A DNA stretch of 64,000 nucleotides from Rachicladosporium sp. CCFEE 5018 (Eukaryota; Ascomycota; Dothideomycetes; Cladosporiales; Cladosporiaceae). Location of the stretch: assembly GCA_002077045.2 (NCBI GenBank), contig KZ111142.1, positions 964,261 to 1,028,260 on the forward strand, written 5' to 3'. The first letter of the stretch is position 1. Each line of letters starts with the position of its first letter. Under the pieces are notes generated by a model. That model had not been told where the DNA came from. It saw nothing but the letters and a program-made list of their open reading frames with translations, and searched no databases. Of this stretch, positions 44,025-55,955 are shown in pieces. The position numbers and the translations under genes were made by a program.

Positions 44025-47000
44025 TCACTTGTTGTTGAGCATCGCCTGCACGCTCGACCAGCGCTGTTTCAGCGCATCGTGATCGGATTGGGTCTGCAGT
44101 GTTGTTAGCAAGTCGGTTTCTGCAGATCAGAGCAAGATGAGCACTCACCTGTGCTAACGACATCTTGACCTCAACAAGCACGCCCTCCATCTCGCCTACC
44201 TCCTCCTTCAACCCGCGGTTCTCATTCTGCACTTCGATATTCCGGGCAAGGATCCGCTCCATCTCCTCTTTGAGCTTGCTCTCGACCTCCGCTGGCTGGC
44301 TGTCGACCACTTGTCTCAATTGCTCGACTTGCAGTTTGAGCCCTTCATTCTCGTCAGCGAGAGTATCGCTCTCTACCTTCAACCTTACGAGATCGGAGGC
44401 GATCCCCACGTGCTCCGAGTCATGAGCTTGCGCGCGAGACTCGAGGGCTTTGACTTGAGAGGTCAAGGAAGCGTTCGAAGTGCGGAGACCGTCAAGCTCA
44501 GCTGCTGACGCAAGAAGTGTACGTTGCGATTCCTCCCACTCGCTTGTGTACAGCGCCAATGCTTCCTCTGAGACTGGCACACTGCTTGCGTCGCGTACGA
44601 GGTCGTCAGCACGGTAGAGCTCTTTGTCTGCGCCGCCGGAGACAGAGCCGAAGAAGCCTGAGTCAAGTAACGAGGATGCAGTGGGCGAGCGATCGATATA
44701 CACGTCGAAGAGCTTCTCTTTGAGGAAGGTCGTCAAAGCGGCCATGTCTTTCATGCCTAGTATAGACTGCGTGTTGCGTTGCAGCAGCACGAGGCCAAAC
44801 TTCAGGATTGCAGTGAGGCCTTCGGAGAAGACGAGATCGTAGATTCGTAGCACGAGCTGGAGAGGGAAGCGGTAGGCGAAGAGGGTGAGGAACCATTGCG
44901 TTGCGTATAGCTGCGGACCCACGTTCCGCCGTCGAAGATGGACATATAGTGCAGGCTCGGTATCCTCTAATAGACGCTCGAACTGGTATAGGCGAAGATG
45001 CAGACCGGGCATCTCGGGCTCGAAGAGAGATCGGAGGTTGTATCGATGCATAAGTCGGACTAGCAATGTGAAGGACTCTTCTTCGCTCATGTTGAACAAT
45101 AATGGCATTGCAACGAAGTTGATCCCTTGCGCGTAGCCAACCGCCTCGTCAAACAGTGCATAGGCTTTGCAGACCCCGAAGAGCCCATCCTGAAGACCTG
45201 CTGATTGCGCATACTTGCTATAGGATGTGCGCGATCCCAGGTCTCGCTTAATAGCCTTCTCGAGCTTTGCCAGACTGGTCGAGTCGCGCTTCTGCTTCTC
45301 GGCGAGGAGCTTTGCTTTGAGATCTGCGCTTGTGCCGTCTATTGACGCGGGTGGTGAGTTGAGATTCGAGGTCGCCGGCGTGGAAGACTCTGAGTGCACA
45401 CTCGAGCGCGACGAAGTCACGGAGTCTTTCTCTTTGTCCGTGCCATTTGGTCCGGAGATATTGGAATCTGTCCTACTTATGGCTGGTCGCACCTCAGCGT
45501 CAGTTCCTCGAGCTTTGAGCGTACGATAAAGCGCTTCGAGATCTTCACTTTTACTATCCGCAAGGACCTGCCAGACCACCCCTCGTATCGCTGCTGGTAT
45601 GCCGTTTGCGATGGCTTGCGAAAGTTCGGCGCCGCTTGTTCGTGCGACTGCTACAGGTCCTTCATTCACCACAGATTGCCACAGGTCCCAATTGACAGGT
45701 GTCGGGTCTACAGCTGGGCCAGCTGAAAATCCAGATGCCGTTCCAGGAGGCAGATCCGGGTTCAGCGCAGGGGACTTCAGACCGGGCGATGCAAATGCCG
45801 CCGGCGGACTTGATGAGCTGTCCGCCAAGCTCACGTTTCGTGATGTATCCCCATCCTCGTGCTGCCATATCACACCTCCATGACTCTGCTCTTCTTGTCT
45901 CCTCAGCGTCTTGAATCGATTTTGTAACGTCGGCCTGCCAGCACTCTCATCTTCTTCGCCGTCCGCAATCGCAGACAATGGAGTCGCACCGTCCATTCCC
46001 GGTACGAGCGTTGCCGAGCTCCCAGTGTTCCGTCTCTCAAGACCAAACTTGCTCTCTTGCCTCGGCGCAGGTGGTGACCGCGCCTTCCGTATACTCCCCA
46101 TCCTTCCCAGCAGCGCTCCGAATCCGCTAGATGCTTTGCGCGCCAGATTGCCGGGCTGTGCTGGAGGCGACATCTGCCCTGATAGTGCAGGTGGCGCAGA
46201 GGTGTTGAGTGACCGCTCTGGAGCGGAAGGTGGAGGAGGGAAGTTTAGTGGAGGAAGATCACCTGACAATCCTTGTGACGAGCTCGTAGCATCAGGCTCT
46301 CGGACGGCTACTGGAAACCTGCCTGGCGATATGCTGCGGTGGCGGCCGTGGAGTGGAGGAGACATGAGGCCGGAGACTGGCCTTGACCCTCGAGTCTTGG
46401 GGAGTGTGATCTCTGACGGGAGCTCTGGTTCAGTGACTGGTACGCCGTTCGTGTGCGCATGTCCATTCACTTCCGATGAGCTGTCGTGTGCCTTACTATC
46501 GTCCGCCCCATCTATGCCCAGCCCCAAAGGTGCCTCACTTCGCAGACCGTCCTTCGAAGCAGATGCCTTCGGTGTGTCGACTGCATCCTCGAATGTATCC
46601 TACATCGACCTCGTCAGCACCGCTTCCTCCCTATACAATCGTGATCCCAGCTTACCGACGTCTCTCCAGGCGTTAGCACGCCACCGTCCCCCTCCGCCCT
46701 CACCTCCTCCCCTTCACCCGCCATACTGATCGTAATCCCCGGCGTATCGCTCTTCCTCCCCTTCAACTTTCCCCGACTCCCCGCAGGCCTCACACTCTTC
46801 CTTCGATCTGGGATACCAGGAGCTCTATTCCTTCCGAGTGTATCGCTGTTAGGTATAGGCGGCGGGGTCAAGCCGTATGCATTCGCTTCATGAGACGAAT
46901 CCCCATTCACCAACGTAGCGATCGTGTGAGATCGTGATGAGGCTTCTAGATCATTTACAGAAGCCGTTGAAGCACCGTTGAAAGATGATGTGGTGCCCGG

Positions 47001-47048
47001 TAGCACTGGCTCCGGTTGTTGCGCAGGGTCATGCAGATCGGCGGACAT
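44025..47048 (-). CDS. TBC-domain Rab GTPase-activating protein, Gyp5-like, copy B
   Basis: Exons 47048-46656, 46599-44149 and 44093-44025 encode the same 970-aa protein as copy A: disordered N-terminus, TBC domain with arginine and glutamine fingers, C-terminal coiled coil. No difference in translation from copy A was seen. Confidence 0.88.
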
Positions 47049-47980
47049 GTTCGCGAATTGGGCATTACGAGGTTATGAATTAGATGGATCACATTGCTAT
47101 GGGATGAAAGGGTTGATAGGGATCATTGTTCACTGCTATAGGAGGGCTAAGCACTGCTGCGGTGGGGATGAGGTCAGCGCCACTCCTTGGTATCTACAAT
47201 GTGCCGTCGTGAATGGCGTTGCTGAATCCAATGTTGATGCTGCAGGGGTGAGTGGAGGTGGAACTCTATCTGCGATGTGGAGTTGCGCAATAGGAATTTT
47301 GTCTCAGTACACTGGTCGTATTGACTCTCTTGGAGGGGCATCTTGATGCTTGAAAGCACAATGTCCTCAGCCTTCCTTCATGGGCTTAGCACACGACCGC
47401 AGTGTGAGATCATTGTCAACATCTCGAAACATGTACGCCATCCGCTACGCCCAGATTAGAAGCGGAGGACCCGAGTGCGGCTGGCTGCAGGGAACCACCA
47501 CTACCGAGTGAGGCTTGGAAGATCCCCAGATCGCAGAATTCGCTCCGGTTGCGCTCTCCCACGACCGTTCTCGATCAGAACATGTCCTGAAAATTGCTCA
47601 AAGGCAGAGTGTAGGTGCCCACGAGCGCCTGTCTGGGTTCCTAAAGTCTACGCCATACTCGAGTACATCGTCATGGTGATGTTCCTGCGAAGAGGCCATC
47701 GAGTGGCATATGCTGGACGAGGCTTTTATATGAAAGCCAATACTGTCTCTATGGCGTTCATACGGCCACATACGCTGCACAGCGCAGTCACTAGTGGCAT
47801 GAGCCAGCTGCTGAACTTCAGAGAGAGGAGAACATAAGTTCGCAAGCACAGTGCCTGAGGAGGTTTTTAATCAATGCCATACCACATTCGCAAACAAATA
47901 AACAACCCAGTCATCACACCTCATTGCAACATCCTTTCTGATCTCAACGACCCTTCGTCATGAGGAAAGTATCGTAGTCA
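47049..47980. other. Intergenic, copy B
   Basis: Counterpart of 7021-7952. No gene supported. Confidence 0.5.
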
Positions 47981-48391
47981 TCAGTGCTTATGCTGCGCTC
48001 TCGCCCTGTCCCTCTGTGCATCGCGCTCGTGGTTCTGGGCATCCCTAAGCCGATGCTGCGCCTGATCTCGCCGACTCCTCAACCCATGGATATGGTCCGC
48101 GAGATTGTTTACGCGTTCCTTGTACTGCTCATGTATATGACGGAGTTCAGTAGTGTCATGTCGGAACTTCTGGTGTGCTGTTGAACGTCAGTAAGGTCAT
48201 CGCGAAAGATACATAGTGGCAGCCAGACGACTCACCTGCCTCGCCACGGGGCGGGTTTGAGTTAAGGTGTGATTGCAGTCTTGTATGAGCATGTTGGCGT
48301 TTGTCTTCAACGTGGCTTCGCTCGCGGCCAGATCTCTCGATCTCAAGATCAGCTGCTGGATGTCTTGGGCAAGCTTCTGAGTAGGAGACAT
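47981..48391 (-). CDS. Small charged coiled-coil protein, copy B
   Basis: Exons 48391-48236 and 48169-47981, intron 66 bp, encoding the same 114-aa Arg/Asp/His/Gln-rich coiled coil as at 7953-8363. Family unknown. Confidence 0.6.
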
Positions 48392-49518
48392 CGTAAGCTG
48401 GTGATTGCGCGTTACGACCTGAGGCTCTTTAGGGGTATACTGTATGAGGAATAGAAGGGATAGAGAAAGGAGAGAAAGAGAAAAGGAAGATTGTCAGGCT
48501 GTGTCCCCCTCATATACCAGCGATTCGATCTAGGTTCAGCCTTGCATTCTACACATACAGTACCCCTCGCGAGGCAACCAGGCCGTACGGTCCATCGTTT
48601 AGCCAGAGCTCTCTAGTCTGCGGCTCGCTGTCACAACTCCCTGCTCATCGGTCTCGATCAAGAGACAAGGCTGGACTAGTCCAGCGTGCGAACGCGCGAC
48701 CTCGCTGCTGGATGTTCTTCGAGAGTTGTGCAATAACCGTAAATGATCTCGGCCAAGCCGTGCACGACAATGCATTCTCTTCGAGACCCATCAGTTGTCA
48801 GTTCTTCTGGCTCTCAGTGAGTCCCTACCCGTCTGCAAATGTGGTTCGGCGTCTGTAGCGATATCTCAGCCTTGTCCAACATCGTTGGTCAATCAAGCTT
48901 TCGCCGTCCCTGCCAGGCTGTTCTCAAGCTTCAACAGCATGAAGCATTGCTCAGACCGCATCTTTGTTCCACGCGCTGATCCGATAGCCGATTAATTACT
49001 TTGTCGAGCATTCTGGACCCGCCGCTACTTCCACCAGCCTTGTCTGGGTCTTTCCAGCTATGTCCAATCTCTTTGCTGCATTTCCGCCTCAATAGACAGC
49101 TACTGTCACATTTCCAACAGGCAGCAGAAGAACGCTGTTGGGATGCAACATCGTAAAGCACGTCGATAACGACTGCAGCTCGTGTCTATAGCCACGTGAC
49201 GTGTCTTGGCGTGATGTCGCCCCTGTTCACGACCCCACTAACCCCTCAGCTCGATGCACGTCTCGGGCCCAGTCCACTACCAGTCTCCAACTACCTACTG
49301 CAGTAGCTGAACCGTGCCGCAGTAGCTGCCTGCCACGACGCGTTCAGCATCCGAGGTTGGCGTCGAGGAGACGTTCCATATAACGGTAGCTCTACATCTT
49401 TTACGTCTCCTCTCCTGTCTTCATCTCGACCCTGCTCCGTCTCTTGCTTGTTCATTCCGCTCGCCCTTTGATTACACCTCCAGACTTAATTCGGTATCCT
49501 ACAGCGACCACCGCAATA
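48392..49518. other. Long intergenic region upstream of ADH, copy B
   Basis: Counterpart of 8364-9490, including the CACGTGACGTGT motif at 49193. No gene recognised. Confidence 0.5.
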
Positions 49519-50696
49519 ATGGGCGATCTCCCAAAGAAGTACAAGGGTGCGATCTACGATGAGCCCGGCAAGATCTCGACGAAGGTAGTCGAGCTTGACA
49601 TGCCCGAACCTGGCCCTGGAGATGTCCTGATCAATCTGTAAGAGTCTACTGAATCCCCCATACCGACTCTTCAGCTGATAACCTCCCGGCTCCCACTCCG
49701 GCGTTTGTCACAGTGACCTCGGCGTCATGACCAACAGCTGGAAGGGCCTCCCAGCCCCTACCCAAGCAGGCCAAGTCGGAGGCCACGAGGGCGTCGGCAA
49801 AATTGTCAAGATGGGCCCAGGGACAGAGCACTCCGCTGTCAAGGTCGGAGACCGCGTGGGCGTGAAGTGGATCTCAGCTATCTGCGACAGCTGTCCCGCC
49901 TGCCTGAGTGGGCATGACGGCGTGTGCTTCAACCAGAAAGTGTCAGGTTACTACACTCCTGGCACGTTCCAGCAGTACGTGACTGGGCCTGCGAGCTATG
50001 TAACGCCTATCCCAGAGAGCTTGGACAGCGCTGCTGCTGCACCCATGCTGTGTGCTGGTGTCACCGTGTACAGTGCCTTGAGGAAGTCGAATGCTAAGAG
50101 TGGAGACTGGGTTGTGCTGCTTGGTGCAGGCGGAGGCGTATGTATGCTCTGGCCGATCTCATTCTCATCAGCATGCTGACGATCTTTAGCTCGGCCATCT
50201 TGCCGTCCAGATCGCCTCCCGTGGTATGGGCATGAGAGTCATCGGTATCGACCAAGGCAACAAGGAAGACCTAGTCAAAGAGTGCGGAGCTGAAGTGTTC
50301 ATCGACCACACCAAGGGGAATGCTGAGGAAGAGGTGAAGAAAGCCACCGGTGGCCTCGGCGCACAAGCAGTCCTCGTCCTGACCGCTGCCAACGGCGCCT
50401 ACGCCTCAGGTATGGGCTTACTGAAGTTTGGCGGAACACTGGTCTGTGTCGGTCTGCCCGAGGGAGACCTCCAGCCTATCGCTACTGCGTACCCACAGTT
50501 CCTCGTTGCGAAAGCTCAGAAGATTGTCGGTGTCGCTGTAGGTGATCGTAGGGAGGCTATCGAGACGTTGGATCTTGCCGCGAGGGGGCTTGTGAAGACG
50601 CACTTCGAGACGATCAAATTGGACCAACTGACAGAGACGTTCGAGAAGATGCACAGGGCTGAGCTGAAAGGAAGGGTAGTGTTGGACTTGAGCTAG
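49519..50696 (+). CDS. Zinc alcohol dehydrogenase, copy B (complete)
   Basis: Exon 1 49519-49637, exon 3 50190-50696, intron 2 50138-50189. If intron 1 is 49638-49689 (52 bp, ending GG) the protein is 357 aa and carries SHSGVCHSD with the catalytic zinc cysteine; if it ends at the next AG (49712-49713) the protein is 349 aa and lacks that segment. It differs from copy A by one residue in the coding part I can compare (Gln in GIDQGNK for Arg) plus six silent and four intron changes. Ethanol/acetaldehyde interconversion in the cytosol is expected if the zinc site is kept. Confidence 0.9.
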
Positions 50697-51632
50697 ATGT
50701 ATAGTCAATATATAAGCTATGTCTTGCGTCATGAGAGCACATTGATGGTCATGTCAGATTTGCGAGCATTTTACTTCTCGCCTATAACTTTCTACGCCTC
50801 ACATTTTCCTTGCGTTGAGACACTCCGCGGTACTGTAGCGACTTATTGGTGCCCACTGGTACAGCTTGTATGAGAAGGGCCATGTACCCTCCAATCTGTA
50901 TCGCAAAGCCGCGATTGGACTCTTGCACGTGATGTGGTCTATCTTCACCGATCGAACGATATCGCTACACCTGCCGTCGTATGTCCGCTCGAGTGAGCAT
51001 GAAGTTGCCGAGATCGAGGCCGCGGACGTTTCGTACGACTGACAAGGCTGATTGACGCGCTCCTCGCCACCGCGCCGCAGGCACGCCGGCCAAGATCTCC
51101 ACTGACACGGCGGACCGAATGCTTCCATGGAAGTCTACTTTGATATTAGATCTCCAAAGACCAAAGCAATCTCCTGCTGTTACTGTTTCTTCGATCGCTT
51201 CGAGCGCAGCTGGCTCCGCTTGACGACCCCGCGATAACATGCCCCGCGGTGCTACATGTATTGAAGGCGATTCCGACTGCGCTACAAACGATGGAGTACA
51301 TCAGCGCCGGAGACTCTGCACTCCATTGGCTTCGACCACAGATAGAGTTGCCGCAGAGCAGCCCGCTGCAGAGCCGCAGTGACACATTTTTCCGGCAGCT
51401 CGTGGTGAACTCCGCGCAGCGTGCACATCAATGTTGACGTTGTTCGCCTGCATACTGACGGCTTATGACCTCACTACAGACATCAAATATTTCTCCCCGG
51501 CGTGCATCAGGCAGGCGCACTTCTTTCTGTTCCTTTCCACACTCATAACTTGTTCCACCCAATCTAAACCTCCACCACTCAATTCCATATACACTTCCTC
51601 TCACTCATCCACCACTTCGACATACCGCAGCC
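50697..51632. other. Intergenic between two dehydrogenase genes
   Basis: About 940 bp beyond the right limit of copy B. It includes a pyrimidine-rich, CT-rich stretch at about 51520-51620 just before the next start codon, as is usual for fungal promoters. Confidence 0.5.
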
Positions 51633-52886
51633 ATGGGATACCCCGAGACAGCAGAGGGTTTCATGATCGAGGACCAGAAGAAGTGGTCTGAGTTTAAGAA
51701 GCAAGAGGTGAGCAAATCCGAGGGATTGAGAGTAACATAGGATCGATCTGACACAGAGACCAGTTTAAGCTCAAGCCATTCGAGGATCGTGATATCGACA
51801 TTGCCATTGATGCATGCGGCGTTTGCGGCTCTGATGTGCACACGATCACGGGTGAGCACCTCCCTCCCTAAGTAGAGTAAGACCAGACGCTGATAGGCAA
51901 TAGGCGGCTGGGGAGATTGCCCACTACCCATCTGTGTCGGCCACGAGGTAGTCGGAAAGGCGATCAAGGTCGGCAAAGATGTAAAGACCATCAAGGTCGG
52001 AGACCGGGTGGGTGTTGGAGCTCAGATCCAAGCAGACTTGGACTGCGACAACTGCAAGGCCGATCAGGAGAACTACTGCCCGAATTCGGTCGACACCTAC
52101 GGCGCCCCATACAAGGATGGTACAATCGCACAGGGTGGATACTCCTCGCATATGCGTGCGCACGAGTACTTCACTTTCAAGATCCCGGACAACATCGAGA
52201 CTGCGATCGCAGCACCAATGCTGTGTGCTGGTCTTACGGTCTATAGCCCGCTCGTGCGCCTCGGCGCAGGTCCAGGTAAGAAGGTCGCCATCGTCGGCAT
52301 GGGTGGTCTCGGCCACTTCGCCGTGCTGTGGGCCGTCGCTCTCGGCGCTGAGGTCTACGTGCTCTCGCACAGCCCAGGCAAGAAGGAGGACGCACTGAAG
52401 ATGGGCGCCAAGGAGTTCATCGTGACTAGCGATAAGGACTGGTTCAAGCCGTATGCCTTCCGCTTCGACTTCATCATCAATGCTGCCGATGCCACCGACA
52501 AGTTTAATTTGCCCGACTACTTCTCCACGATCAAGGTTATGGGCAAATTCCACAACGTCGGTCTCGGCGACAAACCGCTGCCTACGCTCATGGCGCAGGA
52601 CTTTGCTCCCAATGGGTGCTACATCGGTGCTTCGCACATCGGGAACAGGCCTGAGATGATCGCCATGTTTGAGCTGTGAGTTCAAGCCTTCTCGACGGGT
52701 CGAGCAGTCAGTCAATGCTAACGTGTTCGTAGTGCATCAAAGCAGAACATCAAGTCCTGGATCGAGGAGATCCCCATCTCCGAGGCCGGGTGCAAGGAGG
52801 TCGTTGAGCGCGTGCAAGGCAACAAGAACGTGCGGTACAGGCTGGTGCTCACGGACTTCGACAAGGCATTCGGCAAGCGCTCGTAG
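51633..52886 (+). CDS. NADP-dependent cinnamyl-type alcohol dehydrogenase (Adh6/7-like)
   Basis: Four exons (51633-51707, 51764-51851, 51904-52675, 52733-52886) with introns of 56, 52 and 57 bp encode 362 aa. Catalytic zinc ligands lie in IDACGVCGSDVH and VGHEVVG; the structural zinc cysteines are in CDNCKADQENYC. VGVGAQ, GGYSSHMRAHEYF and the nucleotide-binding GMGGLGHFAV with a following SHSPGKK (expected NADP preference) fit yeast Adh6/Adh7, broad aldehyde reductases acting on cinnamaldehyde, furfural and fusel aldehydes. It is not a close paralogue of the upstream ADH: motifs and length differ throughout. NADP preference is inferred from the family. Confidence 0.92.
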
Positions 52887-53720
52887 ATCAATTCGAGATT
52901 CCTCGATATACTGCCGGGTGAGATTGAGGCGTACATAGCGCCTGTCAGACACCTTTCGAAGCTTTAGACATCGTCCTCCCGGTTGCAAGTATGGCAGGAC
53001 CTAAGAATGCTACTTGTGTAATGACTTCCAGGCCTGTACTGACGAGGCTGACAAATCGTCTTGTCGCGTTTCACCTGATCTGCACTGGCCACAGGACTTC
53101 CAAGATCGCTTCCAGGAGTCCAAGTCCAAACACTCTGTCTGAAACATGCCATCTGCGCTTCTCCAAATCATCGTCTCGAGCGCCTACTCTACTGCATGCC
53201 CACTACTCATGTCCCTGACTGGCCCTCCATTCCAGGGCGCGCGCCGCCTGCGCCGCGCTCGACCGACCAATCTATGGCACAGTGCAATCACCTGTCACGT
53301 CCAGTCAGGCGGTATCACACGCATTGTAGACAACCAATGTAAATGCGATGGTAGCGACACGATCCGCCAGATCGTGCTTGCCGCAGTGGCTGAGGCCGGT
53401 CTTCCTGAAGTATGCAGGTGGCTACGATGCCCGGGAGTCCTAGCCGGCATGACACGCCCAGCGACCGACACGGCTTGAGGCGTGTTTCGACGACGTCTGG
53501 CTAAAGTTCGCCGGTGATGGCCTTGGAATGTCGCCATGCGCATCCGAGGATCGATGCACGTTTGAGGTATTGTAGTTTCTATCTGACTGTCTTCTTTGCT
53601 GCGTTCATGTCTTGCGTGTATTTCTCGACTTGCGGGATGAAGACTTGACGTGCAACAGAGTGTTGACACATCGGAGCTTTTGCAATTTCACTGTCTAACC
53701 GAGCGAGCGAGCAAGCAATT
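52887..53720. other. Intergenic
   Basis: About 830 bp with short frames on both strands. None has recognisable protein character or a consistent intron structure. Confidence 0.5.
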
Positions 53721-55955
53721 ATGGACTTCATAATGTCGAACACGATGTCTGGGTTGGCGCGAAGTGCAACACCTGAGCTACGACGTCCACAGCCATCGAG
53801 AGCGGAAAGTCACGAGAGAGTGGGATACCGGCTCTTTCCTCCAGCTACGCAGGCGCAGAAATCGAACCCTGCCGGTTATCAGCACACGCTACTACGGGTC
53901 GCTCCCACCCATGGACGTCGCTCGTTCTCTTTGGACGACTCGCGACGAGGCAACGGCACTGGCGAACATTCTGGCCGTCATGTATCGCCACCGCGCAAAG
54001 GTTCCACCACGAGATTGGACCGTAACGCAATACCCATCTTGACCTCGACTGGCGCGTCCGGTGATCCACAAGCTTCGCGAGCCCTGCCATTCAAGCTACG
54101 TGGCTATAAGCCAAGACTGATCGAGGATGTCAATCATGCGCGGTCGACAAGTGCGCCGCTCAATGTGCTGGAGCGCACTCGCAACCAGCCATCAGTGGTT
54201 ACCATCATTGCCAGGACGCATGAGCGTACTGCGACCGATGGTGGCAGTCCCATTCCCGGACTGCCTAAGCAACGCATCCGGCGAGTCGACATCGAGAAGC
54301 CACTGCCACCACCCCCTCCAGAGAATCTATCACCTCACCGAGCGCACTCCCCGGTGGAGTCTCTAAATTCGGAGTCAGCACGCGACTTGACGATACGGAC
54401 CATCTCCCCTTCTTGGACACTACTTTCAGAAAATGACACTTATTCTTCGCTCAGCGAGGATGCGAAAGTCAGGGAACTTATGGGCATACCGACCCCGGAC
54501 TTGTCGAGCATCGGAGGCAGCCTGGCCTCCTCGCGAGCGAATTCGCCTACATCCGGTATGGTAGAGTCGGTGGATTCAATCCTGTCCGCCACGGGAACGC
54601 ACATAGCAGTGGAGATCTCGGACAGTCCTGTCCAAGTGAGCCCTGCGCGCACCATGACGATCACTAGAAAGGCTGTTCCCGGACTACAGCGCAAAGCTAG
54701 TGAAGTGACGCTATTGCCGAAAGCGTATACTACGCCTGCCTTGACGAAGAAGGCCTCTCCTGAGACTACACACTGTATGGATCAGCAGGAGCTGATACCA
54801 CCAGCACTCAAGCTGGGCGCGGGTCGCACTGTTGCCCCTGCAAATGGCCATTCGCCAGCCACAAGTCTATCGAGTGCGAGTCCGGTTATAGTTCACGTCG
54901 AGGATGCCAAATCTGGGCCTGATCTTTCCGGGCCGTTGCAGACATTGCAAGACCTCGCAGATCAGAGCGCGACTGTATTCGCGCGATACGATGCCTTGCG
55001 GGCCGAGAGGCATGAGCTGTCAAATACGATCTCGAGCTGTCTGCGCGAGGAGCAGACCGGGCCGAATTATACCAACTTACTGCTCGATCAGCAGATGTCG
55101 CTGTCGACAATATCGTCGTCTATGGACGTGTGTGTGGCCAAGCTGAAAGCATTGGAGAAAGGACGGGTTGCCTGTGTTGCGGAGATTGTGACACTGACCA
55201 CAGTCGTCAGTCCTCAAAGTCATATGAATTCGAGATCACCCGCAAGCCTCGCTGGCGCTACGAAGCCTCTTGCGAGTCCGGCCATGACAACGGCTGGGAT
55301 CATCTCAAGGTACGGTGCTCGTCAACGAGCATTATCCGACGTCGAACGACGCTCCACAGGCCTGAACATTCGCGTTCCATCTCAACGTTATGAATACCCT
55401 GAGCTGATGCAAGCACGTATACTCAACGTGGACGAGTCGCACGACTCACAGGTCATCTCTGTTCGCCGAGCAGAGCTCAAAGGCGTCAAGGCGGTCAAAG
55501 TGTCACACAAGGTCGCGCAGTCGGTCAATGGCAGTATCTTCACGCCGCAGTATGCAGCGGACAGACACGCGATCGATCACTTCATCTCGACAAGCCCAAG
55601 CAGCCCTCCGCCCGATCGACCACTACCGAAGCCCCCAGTCAATATCGTGCCTCTTCCGCCGTCGATGCTAAAGCTACAGAAGTGCGTTGTAGCCCCTGCT
55701 GAGCACAGAATCATGGCTCCTGCAGTCACCGATCTGAATACTACTGCAGCACTGTACGAGAGCGATGATGAGGATGACGATCCACAATGGCCATTGGCGG
55801 AAGACTACAAGCCTCGGAATGTAAAGAGTCAGTGTTCGTCAACGAAGTCGACACAGACCGTCCATGTTTATCTGGCGCCTGATGAGCCGATGCCTTATCC
55901 ACCGCTTCCTGGCTATGTTCATCGAGGCGACGGGGAATATGCACAGGCATGGTAA
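53721..55955 (+). CDS. Large disordered protein of unknown function
   Basis: One uninterrupted frame of 744 aa. The first 390 or so residues are rich in Ser, Pro, Arg and Thr with a polyproline run (EKPLPPPPPENLSP). A predicted coiled coil follows at about 395-480 (LQDLADQSATVFARYDALRA). The tail has proline motifs (DRPLPKPPVNIVPLPPS) that could bind SH3 or profilin, an acidic patch (ESDDEDDDPQWPL) and a Tyr/Pro-rich end. No enzyme motif, signal peptide or membrane segment. I do not recognise a family; a scaffold role is a guess. An alternative ATG lies five codons in. Confidence 0.7.
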   Translation: MDFIMSNTMSGLARSATPELRRPQPSRAESHERVGYRLFPPATQAQKSNPAGYQHTLLRVAPTHGRRSFSLDDSRRGNGTGEHSGRHVSPPRKGSTTRLDRNAIPILTSTGASGDPQASRALPFKLRGYKPRLIEDVNHARSTSAPLNVLERTRNQPSVVTIIARTHERTATDGGSPIPGLPKQRIRRVDIEKPLPPPPPENLSPHRAHSPVESLNSESARDLTIRTISPSWTLLSENDTYSSLSEDAKVRELMGIPTPDLSSIGGSLASSRANSPTSGMVESVDSILSATGTHIAVEISDSPVQVSPARTMTITRKAVPGLQRKASEVTLLPKAYTTPALTKKASPETTHCMDQQELIPPALKLGAGRTVAPANGHSPATSLSSASPVIVHVEDAKSGPDLSGPLQTLQDLADQSATVFARYDALRAERHELSNTISSCLREEQTGPNYTNLLLDQQMSLSTISSSMDVCVAKLKALEKGRVACVAEIVTLTTVVSPQSHMNSRSPASLAGATKPLASPAMTTAGIISRYGARQRALSDVERRSTGLNIRVPSQRYEYPELMQARILNVDESHDSQVISVRRAELKGVKAVKVSHKVAQSVNGSIFTPQYAADRHAIDHFISTSPSSPPPDRPLPKPPVNIVPLPPSMLKLQKCVVAPAEHRIMAPAVTDLNTTAALYESDDEDDDPQWPLAEDYKPRNVKSQCSSTKSTQTVHVYLAPDEPMPYPPLPGYVHRGDGEYAQAW

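Larger units (their letters stand above)
40029..50691. repeat. Large direct repeat, copy B
   Basis: Second copy of 1-10663, embedded in continuous sequence with no N gap. Its left junction lies 47 bp beyond the stop codon of the small membrane-protein gene that ends at 39981. Unlike copy A it runs on through the ADH stop codon at 50694-50696 into unique sequence, so it is the complete copy. No terminal inverted repeats or target-site duplications were seen at the visible junction, which argues against a transposon. Confidence 0.98.

Noticed and set aside
9491..52886. The two dehydrogenase genes flanking copy B's right end as a tandem paralogous pair
   Set aside because: They belong to different subfamilies (ADH1-type versus Adh6/7 cinnamyl type) with different zinc-site motifs and intron positions, so they are not a recent duplication.
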